Shown here: piece by piece, positions 45,438 to 57,800 of the stretch
Layout: each line of letters starts with the position of its first letter
How positions within the stretch are numbered: the first letter of the stretch is position 1
From: Pogonophryne albipinna
Lineage: Eukaryota; Chordata; Actinopteri; Perciformes; Artedidraconidae
NCBI GenBank assembly: GCA_028583405.1
Contig: CM053253.1
Location: forward strand, 9,788,441-9,852,440
Length of the DNA: 64,000 bases
Reading direction: 5' to 3'
Made by a program: the position numbers and the translations under genes
Notes under the pieces: generated by a model
What the model was told of the DNA's origin: nothing
Database searches by the model: none
The model's input: the letters and a program-made list of their open reading frames with translations, nothing else

Positions 45438-47559
45438 TTACTCTCCTGTGTGGATTCTAATGTGGGCCATTAAATGTCTTCTCTGTGCAAAAGATCTCTT
45501 ACATACTGAGCAGCTGAATGGTTTCTCTACTGTGTGGATTCTCATGTGGGCCATTAAATGTCCTCTCTGTTCAAAAGATTTCTTACAGACTGAGAAGCCA
45601 AATGTTTTCTCTCCTGCACTACGTCCTGAATCACTGACAGGGTCTTGTTTATTTCTCTGAGAGTTTGAAACTGGTTCTCTGGTCTCCTTCCAATCAGCAC
45701 TGTCTCCAGGGTTGTCTTCAGTGTCAGGTTCAGAAGAGTCTTCAGTCTCAGGTTCAGAAGAGCCTCCAGGGTTGTCCTCAGTCTCTGGTTGTAAATGTCT
45801 CTCTGAGTTCCTGGCTGGTTCTGGTCCTACACAGTCCTCTCCATCAGCTTCTGTTTCCATGTGTTCAGCTGAGCTGCTGGCTGGAGGCTCTGCCTCTCTG
45901 TTCTCCTCATTTTGAGTTTGATGAAGCTGTGAGGACTGACCACCAACACACTTATGTCTTTTGACCTGATAACGGTGTGAAAATCTTTTGTCACAAACAC
46001 TGCAGCTGAATGGTTTCTCTCCTGTGTGGAATCTCATGTGGCGCTTTAATGCTTCTTTCTGTGCAAAAGATCTCTTACAGGCTGAGCAGCTATATGGTTT
46101 CTCTCCTGTGTGGATTCTCATGTGGCCCTTTAATGCTGAACCCCATGTAAAAGATTTCTTACAGACTGAGCAGCTGAATGGTTTCTCTCCTGTGTGGATT
46201 CTCATGTGGCCCTTTAATGCTGAACCCCATGTAAAAGATTTCTTACAGGCTGAGCAGCTATATGGTTTCTCTCCTGTGTGGATTCTCATGTGGTCCTTTA
46301 ATGCTGAACCCCAGGTAAAAGATTTCTTACAGACTGAGCAGCTGAATAGTTTCTCTCCTGTGTGGATTCTCATGTGGTTCTTTAATGCTGAACTCCGTGC
46401 AAAATATTTCTTACAGACTGAGCAGCTGAATGGTTTCTCTCCTGTGTGGATTCTCATGTGGCCCTTTAAATCTCCACCCTGTGTAAAATACTTCTTACAG
46501 ACAGAGCAGCTGAATGGTTTCTCTCCTTTGTGGGTTCTCATGTGGCTCTTTAATGTTACTCTATGTCGAAAAGATTTCTTACAGACTGAGCAGCTGAATG
46601 GTTTCTCTCCTGTATGGATTCTCATGTGGCTCTTTAATCCAAAACTTAGTGCAAAAGATTTCTTACAGACTGAGCAGCTAAATGGTTTCTCTCCTGTATG
46701 GATTCTCATGTGGCACTTTAATCCAAAACTTCGTGCAAAAGATTTCTTACAGACTGAGCAGCTAAATGATTTCTCTCCTGTGTGGATTCTCATGTGGTCC
46801 TTTAAATGTCCACTCTGTGTAAAATAATTCTTACAGACTGAGCAGCTAAATGATTTCTCTCCTGTGTGGATTCTCATGTGTTCCTTTAAATGTCCACTCT
46901 GTGTAAAATACTTCTTACAGACTGAGCAGCTAAATGGTTTCTCTCGTGTGTGGATTCGCATGTGTCTCGTTAAATTTCCGCTCTGTTTAAAAGATTTCTT
47001 ACAGACTGAACAGCTGAATGGTTTCTCTCCTACACTACGTCGTGAATCACTGACAGGGTCTTGTTTATTTCTCTGAGAGTTTGAACCTGGTTCTCTGGTC
47101 TCCTTCCAATCAGCACTGTCTTCAGTGTCAGGTTCAGAAGAGTCTTCAGTGTCAGGTTCAGAAGAGTCTTCAGTGTCAGGTTCAGAAGAGTCTCCTGGGT
47201 TGTCCTCAGTCTCTGGTTGTAAATGTCTCTCTGGATCTGAGTTCCTGGCTGGTTCTGGTCCTCCACAGTCCTCTCCATCAGCTTCTGTTTCCAGGTGTTC
47301 AATTTGTCTTTGATGAAGCTGAGAGGACTGAGGTTTCTCTTCATCATCTTCACTCTTCACAGGGACAGGAGTGAATGTGGACTTGATGATATCAGCCTCC
47401 TCCAGCCCTTGAAGCTGCTCTCCCTCCTGACTGATCCAGAGTTCCTCCTGTTCCTCTTTAATGTGTGGGCGGGGCTCTGGGTCCTCCTGGTCCAGACTGG
47501 AGCTCCACTCCTGCTGCTCAGGGGAACCTCTTCTTCAACCACCACCAGCTGCTGGACGT
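45438..47559 (-). CDS. C2H2 zinc-finger gene, last exon (15 fingers), frameshifted and truncated
   Basis: Probable DNA-binding nuclear regulator. The exon starts after an AG on the minus strand at 47559 and begins [13 protein letters not shown], the usual fish ZNF last-exon start. A C-run near 47521 is one base short, shifting the frame; the correct frame then runs through [21 protein letters not shown] to the fingers. Thirteen fingers with [20 protein letters not shown] linkers follow. Then come an acidic linker and two more fingers, the first missing a zinc cysteine (FGFSVC). The ORF ends at a TAA (45438-45440) where a linker lysine AAA is expected. The upstream exon was not found; a LINE fragment lies there. 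The function of fish paralogs in this expanded family is unknown. Confidence 0.85.
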
Positions 47560-47577
47560 CTGCAGGAAACAGGAAAC

Positions 47578-47690
47578 ACATATTCATATTCATCAGAATC
47601 GGTTATATTTACCAAGTAGGTTTACACATACGAGGAATTTGCTTTAGTATATGTGGTGCATAAAAAGACAAAGAAAGAAGCATCTTAGAC
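47578..47690 (+). repeat. SINE-like repeat
   Basis: Contains ATCAGAATCGGTTATATTTA and GGTTTACACATACGAGGAAT then TTTGCTTTAG and GGTGCATAAA, the same family as 6112-6260. Immediately upstream, in gene direction, of the zinc-finger exon. Confidence 0.5.
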
Positions 47691-47763
47691 AAACTAAATA
47701 AAATACACAAAAGTCCTAAAGGGTAAACCTCGCATTATCAGTAAGAGAGACAAAAAACATTTT

Positions 47764-48399
47764 ATGAAGCAGGGTTTTGTTCGTGATCAGTTTGATTTTG
47801 ATTGGGGTAAAATCGATTTGTGTGCTGCTGTAGAAACGGCATGGTCTTATTTTTATCTTGGTTTTATGGAAATTATAGATAGACATGCATCCCTGCGTAC
47901 ATTTAGAGTAAAGGGACGAGACAATCCTTGGTTTCCTGCTGAATTATCTAGTCTCCTACATGAGAGAAACAAGGCCTGGGCAAAGGCTAGGCAATCAGGC
48001 TCAGAGGTAGAATGGCTACGCTTTAGGCAGCTAAGTAATAGCTTCACTTCACATGTCAAAAGTGCTAAGTCTAAGTACTATTTGTCAGTTACCACAGAAC
48101 ATCTGAATAATCCTAGGACATTTTGGAAAGCCATAAAATCGATATCCACCAGTGATATCCGTAATGAGCTACCTCCGTGCCTTACCACAGCATCTGGCTC
48201 TATATCGGACAGGGCCACTATTTTAAATTGTTTTAATGAGCATTTTGTGTCCTGTGGTTCTCTGTTTGATTCTGTCACTAACTCTGCTTCTGTGAACACT
48301 ACAGTATGTGACTCTGAAAAACGTGTGTTGGAAAACCCTTTTAGTTTTACTCCTTTTACTGTTAATGTTGTTCTTGAAGCTTTATTCTATAACACATAG
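47764..48399 (+). mobile_element. LINE ORF2 fragment (between endonuclease and reverse transcriptase)
   Basis: One open segment of about 211 codons reads RVKGRDNPWFPAELSSLLHE then RNKAWAKARQSGSEVEWLRF and LNNPRTFWKAIKSI, typical of the inter-domain region of fish CR1/L2-group LINEs. It stops abruptly where Crypton-type flanking sequence begins (~48380). Both ends are missing. Confidence 0.75.
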
Positions 48400-50560
48400 G
48401 TTTGAGCAAGCTCTCTGATTGGTCAATAGGCGTGTTTGATTCCACGATCAAACAACGATCAAATAGAACGTGCCTAATCACAAAGTATCCAGTGGCCTAC
48501 ACACGCCACTAGCCTACCGAAACTACTTCCATGAGCCTACATCGTGTGGTTTCCATAGCGACGTTTAGCGACACAGCCGTTACACTGTTATACATTGTCT
48601 CTCGTGGGAAATCGGTAGCTACAAAATGTCAGATTTTAAAGTTAATTTTGATTTGTTGGGGGGCCTCAGTATTGATGAATGGTTGGACATGGACACAGAC
48701 CACAAAACCAACAAAAGATTTGCGGCTGTTTCAACTGACGAGTTGAGTGCATTGGAAAAAAGTCGCAACGAAAAGAGTACATTGGCGTCAACTACCTGGG
48801 CTGTCAAATGTCTCAAAGCGTTCTTAAAAACTCAGGAGAAAATGGTGGATTTCGGAACAGTGTCCAAACCGGAGCTGAACAGCTTACTTCGCCAGTTTTA
48901 TGGAAGTGTTAGAAACACTAAGGGCCAGCAGTATGCTATTAGTACCTATGTCGGTTTGAGAGCTGGGATCAACCGCTTCGTTAATGACCCTCCGTACAGC
49001 CGGGCATGGTGTTTGATGAAAGACAATGAGTTTACCACCTCAAATAACGTGTTCTCCGGACTCATCAAGTCACTCAGAAGGGCTGGGCAGGACAAAACTG
49101 AACACCATCCCGCTATCACCAACGAGGACCTCGAAATCCTGAGGAAGTCCCGGGCCATGGACCCAAACACACCACGGGCCTCCTCAACAAGGTAATAATA
49201 ATAATAGCCCAATAATAATAGCTACTTTATTGATCCCCAAGGAAATTGTTTTTACAGTAGACATTTCCTACATTACATTACAGGTGTGGTTCGATACCCA
49301 ACTGCATTTCGGAAGAAGGGGAAAGGAGGGCCTGAGGAAACTCACTCCACAATCTTTCGTTGTTAAACGAGATTCTGCAGGTGAGTTGATCAAACACGCG
49401 TTCTCCGGACTCATCAAGTCACTCAGAAGGGCTGGGCAACGAAAAAGTTGTTATCATTAAGCCTACAAGCTTTTAGTATTATCAGGCTATTATTATTATT
49501 GTTGTTCTTATTATATTGTTATTATTATTATTTCATCATTGTTATTATCTTTGTTGTTGCTTCATAAGGTTAAACTTGCCTAACATTCGTTTTTTTTTTT
49601 TTATTATCCTGAAGGCACCAAATATGTGACGATGGCATTTAACGAGGAAACGAAAAATCATAAATGCCACAACGACAGGGAGCGCCAGAACAGGAGAGGG
49701 GCAATGTTTGAGGAGCTGGGCAATGCCCTTTGCCCGGTAGCTTCGTTCGAGGCCTACCTATCAACACTGCCCGAATCAGCAAAGGCTTTCTACCACCATC
49801 CAAGGAAGTCGGTGAAGCCTGGGGATGCGGTGTGGTATAGCATGGAGCCCTTGGGGGTGAACAGCCTGGGGTCCATGATGACCCGCATTAGTGAAGAGTC
49901 TGGCACTGCTACGCGTTACACAAACCATTGCGTCAGAAGCACCTGCATACAGCGGCTGGCGGAGGCAGGGTTGGAGGCCAGAGAAATCATGTCCGTTAGT
50001 GGACATAAAAACGAGTCATCGCTTCGCAGCTACTGGGCTCCATCTCTAGACAACAGAAAGATGTGGAGCAACGCGCTTTTTGCCGGTCCGGGACACGCCA
50101 TGAAACGGCCACTGGAGGAAATCTCTTCCTATAACGTAGTCCTACCCGTGAACACCACAGCACCACCTGCAAACAATTCTGGCATGGAGTTCATGGAGAG
50201 CTGTTTCAAAAATTGCACTTTTAATGGCAGCATGAACATCCACCTTCATTCTGAACACAAAATGTTTCAGCACCATGGACAGCCTGATTTGATTTGTTCC
50301 GCTAATCCCACACAGTGATTACTCAGATATTTAAATAGCCTAATTCAAGAATTGTTTTCAATAAATTGTTTTCAATAAATTGGTTAATAATATATTATTT
50401 ACTATAATTATATCTATAACTGTAAGCGGGGTAGCAGGAGTGTTTGATCGGCTATCGTTACCATGGGAACTACTTTCTGACGGAGATTAACTCAAGCAGA
50501 AAGCGTAGGTTTGGGAGCAAATTAGCCCACATTATGAAATTATTTTACGATATTGTTGAT
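48381..50560 (+). mobile_element. Crypton DNA transposon (tyrosine recombinase), frame-broken
   Basis: Codes for a DUF3504-type tyrosine recombinase (see the next entry). The element limits are estimates: the left flank contains GATCAAACAACGATCAAAT and the LINE break at ~48380, and the right flank has TGTTTGATCGGCTATCG near 50440. Cryptons lack inverted repeats, so the ends cannot be fixed by inspection. Confidence 0.7.
48626..50318 (+). pseudogene. Crypton tyrosine recombinase gene
   Basis: Cuts and rejoins DNA through a tyrosine in its family. Exons: 48626-49191 (MSDFKVNF start; core-binding domain with LKAFLKTQEK and ISTYVGLRAGINRF), ~49284-49379 (VWFDTQLHFGRRGKEGLRKL) and ~49620-50318. 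The last holds NHCVRSTCIQRLAEAGLEAR then SGHKNESSLRSYW, giving the HxxR, H and terminal Y of the family. Exon 1 ends one base short in a G run (~49172) for its frame to meet exon 2, so the gene is disrupted or the base was lost in assembly. Part of exon 1 (49069-49106) is duplicated in the second intron (49401-49438). The 91-bp first intron contains a SINE-tail-like TTTATTGATCCCC. Confidence 0.82.
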
Positions 50561-50584
50561 TACAATGATAGTTTGTGTAATAGA

Positions 50585-53525
50585 ATCGCAATCATACGGA
50601 CGGACAGACCTTGTCAAGAGTCCATTTGTGGAATGACTTTTAATGTGTTTGAGAGCATCCTCTCTGTAGAACCAGCACCTTACCGTGGTAGAGAGGTTTG
50701 TGTGCCCTGATGAACCTGGGGGCTGTGTTGTCTGGAACCTTGTGTTCCTGGTAGAGTCTCCCATGGCAAATTGGTCTCAGGCAAGGGGCCAGACTAAGAT
50801 TGGTTCAAAAGACCTCATGAAAAAAACAAAAAGAAGTGAGGATACCCGGCCCGGAGGAAGCCCGGGGTCCCTTTCTGGAGTCAGGCCCAGAAGGAGGACT
50901 CGTCGGCGAGCGTCTGGTGGCCGGGCTTGCCACGGAGCCCGGCCGGGCCTGCCACGGAGCCCGGCCGGGCCCAGCCCTGCCACGGAGCCCGGCCGGGCCC
51001 AGCCCTGCCACGGAGCCCGGCCGGGCCCAGCCCGAAAAGGCAACGTGGGCAACACCTCCGCTTCTCCGTCCCGCGGGCCCACCACCTACGGGAAACAGCG
51101 ATGGGGTCGGGTGCGCTGCCAGAAGGGTAGCAGTGAAAGCGGAGGGTCTCGACGGACCAGACCCGGGCGACAGAAGCTGGCTTTGGGGACGTGGAACGTC
51201 ACCTCTCTGGGGGGGAAGGAGCCAGAGCTTGTGCGGGAGGTGGAGCGTTACCAGTTGGATCTGGTTGGGCTCACCTCTACGCACAGCGTCGGCTCTGGAA
51301 CCTTACTTCTGGATAGGGGTTGGACTCTATTCTTCTCCGGAGTTGCTCAAGGTGTGAGGCGCCGGGCGGGTGTGGGGATACTCACAAGTCCCCGGTTGGG
51401 TGCTTCGTTGTTGGAGTTTACCCCAGTGGACGAGAGGGTCGCCTCCCTACGCCTGCGGGTTATGGGGGGGAAAACTCTGACTATTGGTGTGTGCTTATGC
51501 ACCCAACAGCAGTTCAGAGTATACGGCCTTCTTGGAGACCCTGGAAAGAGTCCTGTATGGGGCTCCTGAAGGGGACTCTTTAGTCTTGCTGGGAGACTTC
51601 AACGCACATGTGGGCAATGATGGAGACACTTGGAGGGGCGTGATTGGGAGGAACGGCCCCCCTGATCTGAACCGGGAGTGGTGGTTTGTTACTGGACTTC
51701 TGTGCTAGTCATGGATTGGCCATAACAAACACCATGTTCGAACATAAGTTCATAAGTGTACGTGGTACCAGAGCACCCTAGGCAGAAGGTCCATGATCGA
51801 TTTCGTTATCGTATCATCGGACCTGAGGCCGTATGTTTTGGACACTCGGGTAAAGAGAGGGGCGGAGTTGTCAACTGATCACCATCTGGTGGTGAGTTGG
51901 GTCGAGTGGCGGGGGAAGCCTCTGGATAGACCTGGTAAGCCCAAAACGTGTAGTTCGGGTGAAATGGGAACGTCTGGAGGAGGCCCAAGTTCAGGAGGCC
52001 CTTCAACTCACACCTCCGGCGGAGCTTTTCAGGCATTCCTGTGGAGGTTGGGGACATTGAACCAGAGTGGTCGGTGTTCAAAGCCTCTATTGCCGAAGCC
52101 GTGGCGGGGAGCTGTGGTCTCAAGGTCCTAGGTGGCCTCAAGGGGCGGTAACCCTCGAACCTCCTGGTGGACACCGGTGGTCAGGGAAGCCGTCCGACTG
52201 AAGAAGGAGGCCTTCAGGGAATTTGTTATCCCGTGGGACTCCCGAGGCAGTTGCAAGGTACCGACAGGCCCGAAGGGCAGCAGCCTCATCCGTGGCCGAG
52301 GCAAAGCAGCGGGTGTGGGAGAAGTTCGGAAGGACATGGAGAAGGACGTTCGGGCGGCACCAAAGTTGTTCTGGAAAACTCTCCGACACCTCAGGAGGGG
52401 GAAGCAGGGAACCATCCAAGCTGTGTACAGTAAGGATGGACGTTGTTGACCTCAACTGATGGAGGTGTTGGGCGTTGGAAGGAACACTTTGAGGAACTCC
52501 TGAACCCGACAACTCCGCCCTCTATGTTAGAGGCAGAGCTGGAGTATGACGGGGGATCGGCACCAATCTCCCGGGGGGAGGTCACTGAGGTTGTTAAACA
52601 ACTCCACAGTGGCAAAGCCTCAGGGGTGGATGAGATCCGCCCAGAAATGCGGAAACAGTACCGAAGGAGTTGCAGACCGGGGTGGTGGTTCCCATTTTTA
52701 AAAAGGGGGATCAGAGGGTGTGTGCCAATTACAGAGGCATCACACTACTCAGCCTCCCCGGGAAAGTTTACTCTAAGGTACTCGAAAGGAGGGTCAGGCC
52801 GATTGTCGAACCTCAGATTGAGGAGGAACAATGCGGATTCCGTCCTGGTCGTGGTTCTCAGCAGGAAACCGATGGACTGTCCACTCCAAGTAGGGAATGA
52901 GTCCTTACCCCAAGTGAAGGAGTTCGAGTATCTCGGGGTCTTGTTCTCGAGTGAGGGAACAATGGAGCGTGAGATGGCCGGAGAATCGGAGCAGCGGGAG
53001 CGGTACTGGCAGTCGCTTTACCGCACCGTTGTGACGAAAAGGGAGCTGAGCCAGAAGGCAAAGCTCTCTGTCTACCGGGCCATTTTCGTTTCTAGCCTCA
53101 CCTATGGTCATGAAGGATGGGTCATGACCGAAAGAACGAGATCGCGGATACAAGCAGCCGAGATGGGTTTTCTCCGCAGGGTGGCTGGTGGTCTCCCTTA
53201 GGGATAAGGTGAGAAGTTCAGTCATCCGGGAGGGACTCGGAGTTGTACCACTCCTCCTTCGCGTCGAAAGGAGCCAGTTGAGGTGGTTCGGGCACCTAGT
53301 TAGGATGCCACCTGGGCGCCTCCCTAGGGAGGTGTTCCAGGCACGTCCAGCTGGGAAGAGACCAAGGGGTAGACCTAGGACCAGGTGGAGGGATTATATC
53401 TCTTCGCTGGCCTGGGAGCGCCTTGGGATCCCCCAGTCAGAGCTGGTTGATGTGGCCAGGGAAAAGAAAGTTTGGGGCTCTCTGCTGGAACTGCTACCCC
53501 CGCGACCCGACCACGGATAAGCGGG
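50585..53525 (+). mobile_element. RTE-like LINE, internally deleted and frameshifted
   Basis: The 5' region starts near CAGACCTTGTCAAGAGTCC and holds a GC-rich minisatellite (50925-51035). Endonuclease pieces: GTWNVTSL (~51191), [20 protein letters not shown] (~51583), DFVIVSSDLRPYVLDTRVKR (~51799). Reverse transcriptase pieces: VVVPIFKKGDQRVCANYRGI (~52682), EEEQCGFRPGRGS (~52820). The C-terminal part has FEYLGVLFSSEGTMEREM, TYGHEGW, IQAAEMGFLRRVAG and RSQLRWFGHLVRMPPGR. The palm segment with the catalytic YxDD-equivalent is deleted near 52860, and several frame shifts occur. Not functional. The clade (RTE/Expander-like) is assigned from memory. Confidence 0.8.
50925..51035. repeat. GC-rich minisatellite, unit about 30 bp, in LINE 5' region
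   Basis: Four copies of GCCACGGAGCCCGGCCGGGC, with CCAGCCCT between the later ones. All copies lie in the 5' part of the RTE-like LINE. Confidence 0.9.
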
Positions 53526-54896
53526 AGAAGATGGCTGGATGGACCCCTGCTCTAGAAGCTGGAAAACAATGCTGCCTCTTTTATAAAATTATTTTTTATA
53601 TAACGTATGTGGAAGAAGTGAGGAACTATCTTTACTTTACCTTACCTAGGACTTACCTTTACCCTGAACCTTGAAACTAAAGATAGCAATGGCATACGTC
53701 GGACAGTCTCGTAAACTTGTTGCAAACTGCCTTCTTGCCAGCGCTGCACCTGACGCCTTGTTGTTACGTAGAGGCGCAGGAGGAAAGCGGCGCTCTCGAC
53801 AGAAGGGGGCAAGAGCCCGGAGCTGTGCAGTGAAACTAATAGCCGCTTACGACTGCAACTTGTTGTCCAGTGTGAACTACTGAGCCGGGAGGAGATGTAG
53901 CTGCTATCGGATATAGGTCTGAGCCCTACCTACGGGAGGGGCTGTGATGGTTGAAACCAGAGATGGGGTGAAGCTTCGCATGCGATGATTTGAGCGGCCC
54001 TGATGCCGGTGATGCCCTCTCAAGAGACTGAAGGCGTGCACCGTCAATTGTTTGCATGAAGTAAGCCAGAGATGCAGGGTGTTGATTGAGCTATTACCCG
54101 GGGGCGGCTGCTATGGTGAGCGTTGGAGCGAGCCGGGGAGGTTTTCCATTAAGCCAGAGGAGCTTCCGTGGGGCCCGACTTCTTTGTCCTTTTTCCTCCC
54201 GCGTCCGGGTTTGCGGGTAGCCGGCTGGAGCCGCTGACTCGAGCTGGGGAACGCCGCCTGTAGCTTGATCTGCGAGCCTGCGGAGCTGGTGAAGAGATAG
54301 GCCTGGAGCTGGAGTAATGCATTGCTGCTGCAGTTTGGAAAGGAGGAGATCTGCCTCTGCTGCTGGTGAGCTGCTGCGGGATACCGAGCGGCAGCTTGAG
54401 GAAGTTGCGTAGGGACTCAGGCAGTGTGTCGGCCCCGGATCAAGATCCTGCTGGAAGCTGGTCTGAGTACTATGAATCGGACGTCTTGAGAATCATAATA
54501 CCATGAAGTACGAGGTTAGTTTGACGATTTCTGTCTGTGTGTTGCGTAGAGTCACCCGAAATGACAACTGTCAGAGGGGGGAGAGCAGATTTAAAAGGTT
54601 TGGCGCTATGCTAGGCTCTTGGGAATAGAGCGAAGTAATTGGTTAAGCTGGAGAGGAGAGAGAGTAGTTACGCAGGAATAGTGAATAGACTGTCTTCCTG
54701 GTTGAACTTACGCTGAGCTTCACTTGTACCGCAGAGTTTGCCACGTCACAAATAAATGGGGCCAATCTTCAGTCAGATGTGACTGTGTACATTTTTAGAA
54801 GGAATAACGGACAAAAGGTGGAAATACCATATGAGGAAATATGAACCAGAAGTTATCAAAGTTGAACCATCAGAAATGTTTTTAATAACAACATTT
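53526..54896. other. No recognisable gene between LINE and satellite
   Basis: Mixed composition with a GC-rich middle (~53720-54300). No protein homology and no splice-consistent exon were recognised. The short open frames here carry no motif. It may be unclassified repeat or promoter-like sequence. Confidence 0.4.
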
Positions 54897-57800
54897 GGTC
54901 AAAAAGAGAGAGTGAATATAAAGAGTGAATATAGAGAGTGAATAAAGAGAGTGAATATAGAGAGTGAATATAGAGAGTGAATATAGAGAGTGAATATAGA
55001 GTGAACATAGAGAGTGAATATAGAGTGAACATAGAGAGTGAATATAGAGAGTGAATATAGAGAGTGAATATAGAGAGTGAATATAGAGAGTGAACATAGA
55101 GTGAACATAGAGAGTGAACATAGAGAGTGAATATAGAGAGTGAATATAGAGAGTGAATATAGAGAGTGAATATAGAGAGTGAATATAGAGTGAATATAGA
55201 GAGTGAACAGAGAGTGAATATAGAGAGTGAATATAGAGAGTGAATATAGAGAGTGAATATAGAGAGTGAATATAGAGTGAACATAGAGAGTGAATATAGA
55301 GTGAACATAGAGAGTGAATATAGAGAGTGAACAGAGAGTGAATATAGAGTGAATATAGAGAGTGAACAGAGAGTGAATATAGAGAGTGAATATAGAGAGT
55401 GAATAAAGAGAGTGAATATAGAGAGTGAATAAAGAGAGTGGATAAAGAGAGTGAATATAGAGAGTGAATAAAGAGTGAATATAGAGAGTGAATAAAGAGT
55501 GAATATAGAGAGTGAATATAGAGAGTGAATATAGAGAGTGAATATAGAGAGTGAATATAGAGTGAACATAGAGAGTGAATATAGAGTGAACATAGAGTGA
55601 ATATAGAGAGTGAATATAGAGAGTGAACATAGAGAGTGAATATAGAGAGTGAATATAGAGAGTGAATATAGAGAGTGAATATAGAGTGAACATAGAGAGT
55701 GAATATAGAGAGTGAATATAGAGAGTGAACAGAGAGTGAATATAGAGTGAATATAGAGAGTGAACAGAGAGTGAATATAGAGAGTGAATATAGAGAGTGA
55801 ATATAGAGAGTGAATATAGAGTGAACATAGAGAGTGAATATAGAGTGAACATAGAGAGTGAATATAGAGAGTGAATATAGAGAGTGAACAGAGAGTGAAC
55901 ATAGAGAGTGAATATAGAGAGTGAATATAGAGAGTGAATATAGAGAGTGAATATAGAGAGTGAATAAAGAGTGAATATAGAGAGTGAATAAAGAGTGAAT
56001 AAAGAGTGAATATAGAGAGTGAATATAGAGAGTGAATATAGAGAGTGGATAAAGAGAGTGAATATAGAGAGTGAATAAAGAGTGAATATAGAGAGTGAAT
56101 AAAGAGTGAATATAGAGAGTGAATATAAAGAGTGAATATAGAGAGTGAATAAAGAGAGTGGATAAAGAGAGTGAATATAGAGAGTGAATAAAGAGTGAAT
56201 ATAGAGAGTGAATATAGAGAGTGAATATAGAGAGTGAATATAGAGAGTGAATATAGAGTGAACATAGAGAGTGAATATAGAGTGAACATAGAGAGTGAAT
56301 ATAGAGAGTGAACATAGAGAGTGAATATAGAGAGTGAATATAGAGAGTGAATATATAGTGAACATAGAGAGTGAATATAGAGAGTGAACAGAGAGTGAAT
56401 ATAGAGTGAATATAGAGAGTGAACAGAGAGTGAATATAGAGAGTGAATATAGAGAGTGAATATAGAGTGAACATAGAGAGTGAATATAGAGTGAACATAG
56501 AGAGTGAATATAGAGAGTGAATATAGAGAGTGAACAGAGAGTGAACATAGAGAGTGAATATAGAGAGTGAATATAGAGAGTGAATATAGAGAGTGAATAA
56601 AGAGTGAATATAGAGAGTGAATAAAGAGTGAATATAGAGAGTGAATATAGAGAGTGAATATAGAGAGTGAATATAGAGAGTGAATATAGAGAGTGAATAT
56701 AGAGTGAACATAGAGAGTGAATATAGAGTGAACATAGAGAGTGAATATAGAGAGTGAATATAGAGAGTGAACAGAGAGTGAACATAGAGAGTGAATATAG
56801 AGAGTGAATATAGAGTGAACATAGAGAGTGAATATAGAGAGTGAATATAGAGAGTGAACAGAGAGTGAATATAGAGTGAATATAGAGAGTGAACATAGAG
56901 AGTGAATATAGAGAGTGAATATAGAGTGAACATAGAGAGTGAACATAGAGAGTGAATATAGAGAGTGAATATAGAGAGTGAACATAGAGAGTGAATATAG
57001 AGAGTGAATATAGAGAGTGAATATAGAGTGAACATAGAGAGTGAATATAGAGAGTGAATATAGAGAGTGAATATAGAGAGTGAATATAGAGTGAATATAG
57101 AGTGAACATAGAGAGTGAATATAGAGTGAACATAGAGAGTGAATATAGAGAGTGAATAAAGAGAGTGAATAGAGAGAGTGAATAGAGAGAGTGAATAGAG
57201 AGAGTGAATAAAGAGAGTGAATATAGAGAGTGAATAGAGAGAGTGAATAAAGAGAGTGAATATAGAGAGTGAATATAGAGAGTGAATAAAGAGAGTGAAT
57301 AAAGAGAGTGAATAGAGAGAGTGAATAGAGAGAGTGAATAAAGAGAGTGAATATAGAGAGTGAATATAGAGAGTGAATAAAGAGTGAATATAGAGAGTGA
57401 ATAGAGAGAGTGAATATAGAGAGTGAATAGAGAGAGTGAATAGAGAGAGTGAATAAAGAGAGTGAATATAGAGAGTGAATATAGAGAGTGAATAAAGAGA
57501 GTGAATAAAGAGAGTGAATAGAGAGAGTGAATAGAGAGAGTGAATATAGAGAGTGAATATAGAAAGTGAATAAAGAGAGTGAATATAGAGAGTGAATATA
57601 GAGAGTGAATATAGAGAGAATAAAGAGAGTGAATATAGAGAGTGAATAGAGAGAGTGAATAGAGAGAGTGAATAGAGAGAGTGAATATAGAGAGTGAATA
57701 AAGAGAGTGAATATAGAGAGTGAATATAGAGTGGATATAGAGAGTGAATATAGAGTGAATATAGAGAGTGAATATAGAGAGTGAATATAGAGTGAATAAA

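Noticed and set aside
45988..46827. 279-codon plus-strand frame across the zinc fingers
   Set aside because: Antisense shadow of the finger array; its repeats mirror the finger linkers.
45438..47360. Regular ~84-bp repeats suggesting CRISPR or satellite
   Set aside because: The period is that of tandem C2H2 fingers (28 codons) with conserved Cys/His and TGEKP linkers.
49900..50040. Phage integrase
   Set aside because: The tyrosine-recombinase motifs belong to a eukaryotic Crypton: spliced exons, DUF3504-like context, fish repeats on both sides.
50777..51357. Proline/alanine-rich frames in several phases
   Set aside because: They are produced by the GC-rich minisatellite in the LINE 5' region; only the endonuclease frame has homology.
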